Source: Flavobacterium sp. ACN2
GTDB taxonomy: Bacteria; Bacteroidota; Bacteroidia; Flavobacteriales; Flavobacteriaceae
Direction: 5' to 3'
Length of the DNA: 64,000 nucleotides
Assembly: GCF_002303885.1 (NCBI RefSeq)
Contig: NZ_MRCM01000002.1
Span: forward strand, 186,001-250,000
Shown here: in pieces, positions 60,492-64,000 of the stretch
How the letters are laid out: each line of letters opens with the position of its first letter
Position numbering within the stretch: position 1 is the first letter of the stretch
Made by a program: the position numbers and the translations under genes
The notes under the pieces: model-generated
Told to the model about the DNA's origin: nothing
What the model saw: only the letters and a program-made list of their open reading frames with translations
Database searches by the model: none

Positions 60492-61295
60492 ATGAAAATT
60501 GTTACGACTTATAGTTTTGAGAAAAAAAAATATGCCATTTACCTTCTTATAACAATCCTTTTTTTGCTTTCTTCGAAAGTGGCTGCGCAAAACGATACTC
60601 TCTTTTTTGATAAACAATGGAAAATATCTACCAAAGAAGTTGCTTTTTATTACAGAATTAAGCCTTTAAAAATAAAAACAAAAGATGCTTTAGGATATAA
60701 AATAAAGAATACTGACTCTCTTTTTACAATTAACGATTACTATTTAAATAGCAATAAAATACAATTTCAAGGCTATTCTAAAGATTACAATGGTGATTAT
60801 TTAGTTGGGAAAGCAAAATGGTATAATGAAAACGACGACACAATTGAAACGAGAGAATTTGACTACAGAGAAAACAATGCTACACCAAAATTTAGGATTC
60901 CAGATTGGCCTATACTTTATTTAAATTATTCAATTGCCAACAAAAGTCTTTTAACTGCAGGTATGGAATTTTGTTTAGTTTGCCATACTGACAACAAACT
61001 CTTCATAGGTGCTGGGTACGGAATTACAAACAGCTACAATGACAAATATTATGGTCTTCCAGATCTACATTTGTCATTTAATACAGAATATTTTCTATTT
61101 TTAAAAGCTGGGAGTTCTACTAAAAATGCATATGCAATGGGAGGCGTAACCTTTTTAAACATGATAGATTTAGGCTTAGGTTATTCACTTTCATATAACA
61201 AAGAAAAAATTCCAACTTATGAGGGATTTACCACTTCAATTACGTTCCGATTTACAAACAATAAAAATGTATATGGCAAATTCAAAATCATGTAA
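60492..61295 (+). CDS. Exported protein of unknown function
   Basis: A 267-residue protein I do not recognise. A signal peptide follows a charged start (SFEKKKYAIYLLITILFLL, cleavage near KVAAQ). Residues about 32-135 have a pattern similar to repeats of the toxin-antitoxin YwqK or MORN type (GDYLVGKAKWYNENDDTIETREF), which is weak evidence. Residues about 140-260 alternate hydrophobic and aromatic residues (YLNYSIANKSLLTAGMEF, LFIGAGYGI, GVTFLNMIDLGLGYSLSY, TSITFRF) as in short outer-membrane barrels. It may be a small outer-membrane protein. It is between rng and the convergent pbpC gene with no operon partner. Confidence 0.7.
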   Translation: MKIVTTYSFEKKKYAIYLLITILFLLSSKVAAQNDTLFFDKQWKISTKEVAFYYRIKPLKIKTKDALGYKIKNTDSLFTINDYYLNSNKIQFQGYSKDYNGDYLVGKAKWYNENDDTIETREFDYRENNATPKFRIPDWPILYLNYSIANKSLLTAGMEFCLVCHTDNKLFIGAGYGITNSYNDKYYGLPDLHLSFNTEYFLFLKAGSSTKNAYAMGGVTFLNMIDLGLGYSLSYNKEKIPTYEGFTTSITFRFTNNKNVYGKFKIM

Positions 61296-61303
61296 TAAAT
61301 TCA

Positions 61304-63679
61304 TTATTCCTTTACAATTTCAATTTTTCTTCTAATTTCATTTCCAGAAGCATCTACAACTGTTATGTAATGTATTCCTGTTGTTGGCCTAATAGGCAGT
61401 TCATGAAAAGTTTTTGTTGTGGCTTTATAAACATCATCAACATACCAAAATAATTCTTTATCTCTTTCAGAATACGCTACTTTCAAAATTACGGGCTGTA
61501 TGTTACTGTTAAAATCCTTTGTTAAATATATTTTACTATTCGCTTTCGGATAAATAAAGTCCATTGTAGTGGTTTGCGTTCCTTCGCATCCTTCTTTAAA
61601 TGGCGGTAACGGCAAATATTCAATATGCTGGCTTTTATAATACCAAGCCATAACAGGAGGCAGTATAAACCAGTTTTTAGTCACAATATTATCAATACTC
61701 TCACAGCTACTATTGACTTGAAATTGCTCTGTTTGATCTAAATGAATTGTTCTATGATACGGACAAACCTTAGTCGATTTGCCTTTTTTAGAGACCCATT
61801 GTTTAATTTTTGGGCAGTTTTCTTTTGCCAGATAACCGCTTAAACGGCAAACCTCAACTTCTGCTAAATCATTATACGGAGTATCAAACCATCGTTGTCT
61901 TGGCAATAAATTAAAAACATCAAATAAAATTGGCGCAGCGCTCGTAACTCCAGTTAAAGTTGGCCTTCCTTCTCCTGTTGCATTTCCTACCCAAATTCCA
62001 ACTACATATCTTGAATTGGTTCCAATAGCCCACGCATCACGATTTCCGAAACTGGTTCCCGTTTTCCATGCAATTTTAAGCGAACTGTCATAAAACTTCC
62101 ACGCTTCATCTCCTTCCGGTCTATTAACCTCTTCCATTGCATTATACGTTAACCAAATTGATCCCGCACCCAAAATATTCTTCTGATCGGTTTCTGAACC
62201 AAAATCGGGCTTAAAATCGTTTTTATAGTTAAGTTCAGTAAATTCGTTAGTTCTATACTTACTCTTATTTTTAGTGTAATAATTGACTGTAGACGAAAGG
62301 TTTGCATACGTTCGGCATAAATCCCATAAATTACTTTCGGCTCCACCTAAAATAAGCGACAAACCGTAATGATCAGGTGTTTTATTAATGTTCTTTAATT
62401 TGAATTTTTGAAGTTCTTCATAAAACTTGTTTACAGTAAATTCCTGAAGCATTAAAACCGCAGGAATATTTAACGAACGTGATAATGCGCGATGTGCAGG
62501 AACAGCGCCATCAAAAGTTAAATTGAAATTTTGAGGCGTATATCCAGAAATCTGCGTTGGAATATCAGCTACTAAAGTATTGGGCAGTAATTCGCCATCA
62601 TCCAACATTGCTCCATACAAAAGTGGTTTTAGAATACTTCCTGTACTTCTTGGCGCATCAATAATATCTACGTCTTTTTGATGATCTGCATCTGCCGGAG
62701 AATTTCCAACATAACTCATTACATTTCTACTCTGAACATCAATAACCAAAATCGCCAGATTATGAACCTCATTCTGTTTGTACTGGTTGTAATAATATCT
62801 TGCAATTTGATTGACGCGATTTTGCAAGGCATAATCAATAGTAGTTTTTACTCTTGTTCCTTCTTCATTTTTTGCAACTCTCTGTAATAAATGCGGAGCG
62901 ATTTGAGGCAAATCATAAGGTTTCTGAGGCAATGGTTCTTCTATTGAAAGTTCGTATGTCTGCTTATCGATGATACCTTCCTGATGTAGTTTTAATAAAA
63001 GTCGGTTTCTTTTGTTCAATAATTTTATCTGGTTTTTCCCCGGATAAATTAAACTTGGCGCATTCGGTAAAACAGCCAAAACTGCATTTTCTGCCCACGA
63101 TAACTGATTGGACTGCACTCCAAAATAGCGCCATGAAGCCATTTCCAATCCCACAACATTTCCTCCAAAAGGCGCATGTGCAGCATACATTTCTAGAATT
63201 TCATTTTTAGAATACCCTAATTCTAATCTCGTGGCGAGAATAATTTCTATTATTTTTTCAAAATACGTTCTGTTTTTTCCTTTTCGGGATAATCGAATAA
63301 CCTGTTGTGTTAAGGTACTTCCTCCTCTCACCACTTTTCCTGCTTTTCGGTTTTGCTTAAAAGCATTAATCATTGCACCAGGATTGAATCCGGGGTGTTT
63401 ATAGAAATACTCGTCTTCAAAATACACAATGCATTTTTTAAACTTATCTGGAACGCTATCTTGTGCTGGAAAACGCCATTGTCCGTCACGGGCAATTTTA
63501 GCTCCAAGTAATTCTCCTTCTTTGCTTTCAATTACGGTTGAATAAGGCTCTTTAAATAACGTTCGAGGTATCGAAAAATAGTAAATCAGCAAGAGCAGAA
63601 ATGCAATTGCTGATTTAACTTTATTCTTTTTAATCCAATTTATGATGCGTTGGAAAAACGCTATAAGTTTATTTTTCAA
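61304..63679 (-). CDS. pbpC: Penicillin-binding protein 1C (bifunctional)
   Basis: A 791-residue inner-membrane peptidoglycan synthase. One N-terminal helix (about 20-40) is followed by the glycosyltransferase domain with Glu88 in FEDEYFYKHPGF and GGSTLTQQ near 119-126, and the transpeptidase domain with Ser348-x-x-Lys351 (STGSILKPLLY), SLN at 402-404 and KTG at 539-541. The C-terminal BiPBP-like domain ends near 790. The start is TTG at 63679, since no ATG precedes the membrane helix. PBP1C has a secondary role in septal or lateral wall synthesis. It lies between the repeat block and a convergent orphan gene. Confidence 0.93.
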   Translation of the reverse strand: MKNKLIAFFQRIINWIKKNKVKSAIAFLLLLIYYFSIPRTLFKEPYSTVIESKEGELLGAKIARDGQWRFPAQDSVPDKFKKCIVYFEDEYFYKHPGFNPGAMINAFKQNRKAGKVVRGGSTLTQQVIRLSRKGKNRTYFEKIIEIILATRLELGYSKNEILEMYAAHAPFGGNVVGLEMASWRYFGVQSNQLSWAENAVLAVLPNAPSLIYPGKNQIKLLNKRNRLLLKLHQEGIIDKQTYELSIEEPLPQKPYDLPQIAPHLLQRVAKNEEGTRVKTTIDYALQNRVNQIARYYYNQYKQNEVHNLAILVIDVQSRNVMSYVGNSPADADHQKDVDIIDAPRSTGSILKPLLYGAMLDDGELLPNTLVADIPTQISGYTPQNFNLTFDGAVPAHRALSRSLNIPAVLMLQEFTVNKFYEELQKFKLKNINKTPDHYGLSLILGGAESNLWDLCRTYANLSSTVNYYTKNKSKYRTNEFTELNYKNDFKPDFGSETDQKNILGAGSIWLTYNAMEEVNRPEGDEAWKFYDSSLKIAWKTGTSFGNRDAWAIGTNSRYVVGIWVGNATGEGRPTLTGVTSAAPILFDVFNLLPRQRWFDTPYNDLAEVEVCRLSGYLAKENCPKIKQWVSKKGKSTKVCPYHRTIHLDQTEQFQVNSSCESIDNIVTKNWFILPPVMAWYYKSQHIEYLPLPPFKEGCEGTQTTTMDFIYPKANSKIYLTKDFNSNIQPVILKVAYSERDKELFWYVDDVYKATTKTFHELPIRPTTGIHYITVVDASGNEIRRKIEIVKE

Positions 63680-63700
63680 AATTAAATTGTTATTGCGTAT

Positions 63701-63899
63701 CCTAACAGGTTTTCAAAACCTGTTAGGTATTCCTTATCCATTCCAAAAAGATAAAAAAACAAAATCTTTTCTTTTATCTAAAAACATCTAACAGGTTTTA
63801 GAAAGCCATTGGATATTCTTTATCCCTTTCTAAAAGAAAAAATAAAATTTTCTTCTCTATATCTATAAAATGCCTAACAGGTTTTGGAATCCTGTTAGG
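63701..63899. repeat. Three 86-bp tandem units with CTAACAGG hairpins
   Basis: CTAACAGG starts at 63702, 63788 and 63874, exactly 86 bases apart. In units 1 and 3 it forms the arm of a palindrome: a perfect 13-bp stem at 63701-63727 and CCTAACAGG/CCTGTTAGG at 63873-63899; unit 2 has lost its right arm. The 58 bases between palindromes are also similar among units (TATTCCTTATCC, TATTCTTTATCC). These features fit tandem duplication rather than a CRISPR array. Confidence 0.85.
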
Positions 63900-63917
63900 A
63901 TAGTCGAATACTATTTT

Positions 63918-64000
63918 CTATTGGTCAAGTAAGTCTATATCATTTAAAACTCCTTCATAAATTAACTTTTTTTCATCATGACAAAATATGAAATTTTCTA
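63918..64000 (-). CDS. C-terminal end of an unidentified minus-strand gene (partial)
   Basis: A minus-strand frame enters from the right edge and ends with TAG at 63918-63920. The last 26 residues read ENFIFCHDEKKLIYEGVLND followed by IDLLDQ. There is no stop in this frame within the window and codon use resembles the neighbours. The family cannot be told from this tail. The gene lies upstream of the tandem repeat and pbpC. Confidence 0.5.
   Translation of the reverse strand, partial: ENFIFCHDEKKLIYEGVLNDIDLLDQ

Noticed and set aside
63701..63899. CRISPR array
   Set aside because: There are only three units; the would-be spacers are similar to each other and no cas gene is present.
1..64000. 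Prophage, insertion sequence or defence island
   Set aside because: No transposase, integrase, phage structural or defence gene is visible, and the gene content is housekeeping, gliding and glycan use.

Overview
The window looks like chromosomal DNA of a Flavobacterium-type bacterium (Bacteroidota, Flavobacteriaceae). The evidence is the AT-rich composition, SusC/SusD-type glycan uptake genes, the gliding and type IX secretion genes gldJ, porU, porV, gldD and gldE in a familiar flavobacterial order, promoters of the TTG-N17-23-TAnnTTTG type, A-rich sequences rather than Shine-Dalgarno boxes before start codons, and several foldback intergenic repeats typical of this group. I see no rRNA, tRNA, transposase, prophage, CRISPR array or defence island. 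|| Region 1 (1-26 kb) is a polysaccharide utilization locus, almost all on the minus strand. A regulator (plus strand, 23125-26004) is divergent from two tandem uptake modules, each susC-susD-surface glycan binding protein (19550-22780, 17824-19533, 17004-17795; then 12878-15988, 11354-12862, 10449-11324). These are followed by an enzyme block: two GH30 enzymes of one type, a GH30 of a second type, GH5-CBM6, GH16 laminarinase, a secreted endonuclease/exonuclease/phosphatase-fold protein, another GH30 of the second type, and a GH3 cut by the window edge. Known activities in these families suggest a beta-1,3-glucan with beta-1,6 linkages (laminarin or fungal cell-wall glucan). Endo-acting enzymes and binding proteins at the surface would feed oligosaccharides through SusC/D to periplasmic exo-enzymes. 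The two modules share leader sequences and terminators, so they look like an ancient tandem duplication. A 13-bp inverted repeat upstream of one susC, with a half-site upstream of the other, is the best operator candidate. || Region 2 (26-34.4 kb) holds murF and the gliding/type IX secretion group: gldJ (minus) divergent from porU and porV (plus). Region 3 (34.5-49.2 kb) is mixed housekeeping: cytidine deaminase, pyruvate dehydrogenase E1-alpha and E2 behind a structured leader, an M1 aminopeptidase lipoprotein, a repeat-rich gap, a CxxC peroxidase-like protein and AraC regulator, a glycosyltransferase, miaE, an AsmA-like protein, a ClbS/DfsB-like protein, a polytopic membrane protein of unknown function, and rplU-rpmA. 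Region 4 (49.4-57.9 kb) carries an M16 peptidase pair, a repeat-rich gap, an EamA exporter, a heavy-metal-domain lipoprotein, and the minus-strand run mutY-ssb-gldE-gldD. Region 5 (58-64 kb) has an HU-like protein, a 30-residue highly basic protein, rng, an unknown secreted protein, penicillin-binding protein 1C, a three-copy 86-bp tandem repeat, and the tail of one more minus-strand gene. || Enzymes of the glucan locus carry Sec or lipoprotein signals and none shows a type IX C-terminal domain, so they appear independent of the PorU/PorV pathway encoded next to them. The most interesting unexplained items are the operator-like repeat and phase-conserved leaders of the susC genes, the pdhA leader hairpins, the repeat families, the 30-residue basic protein and two orphan membrane or secreted proteins.
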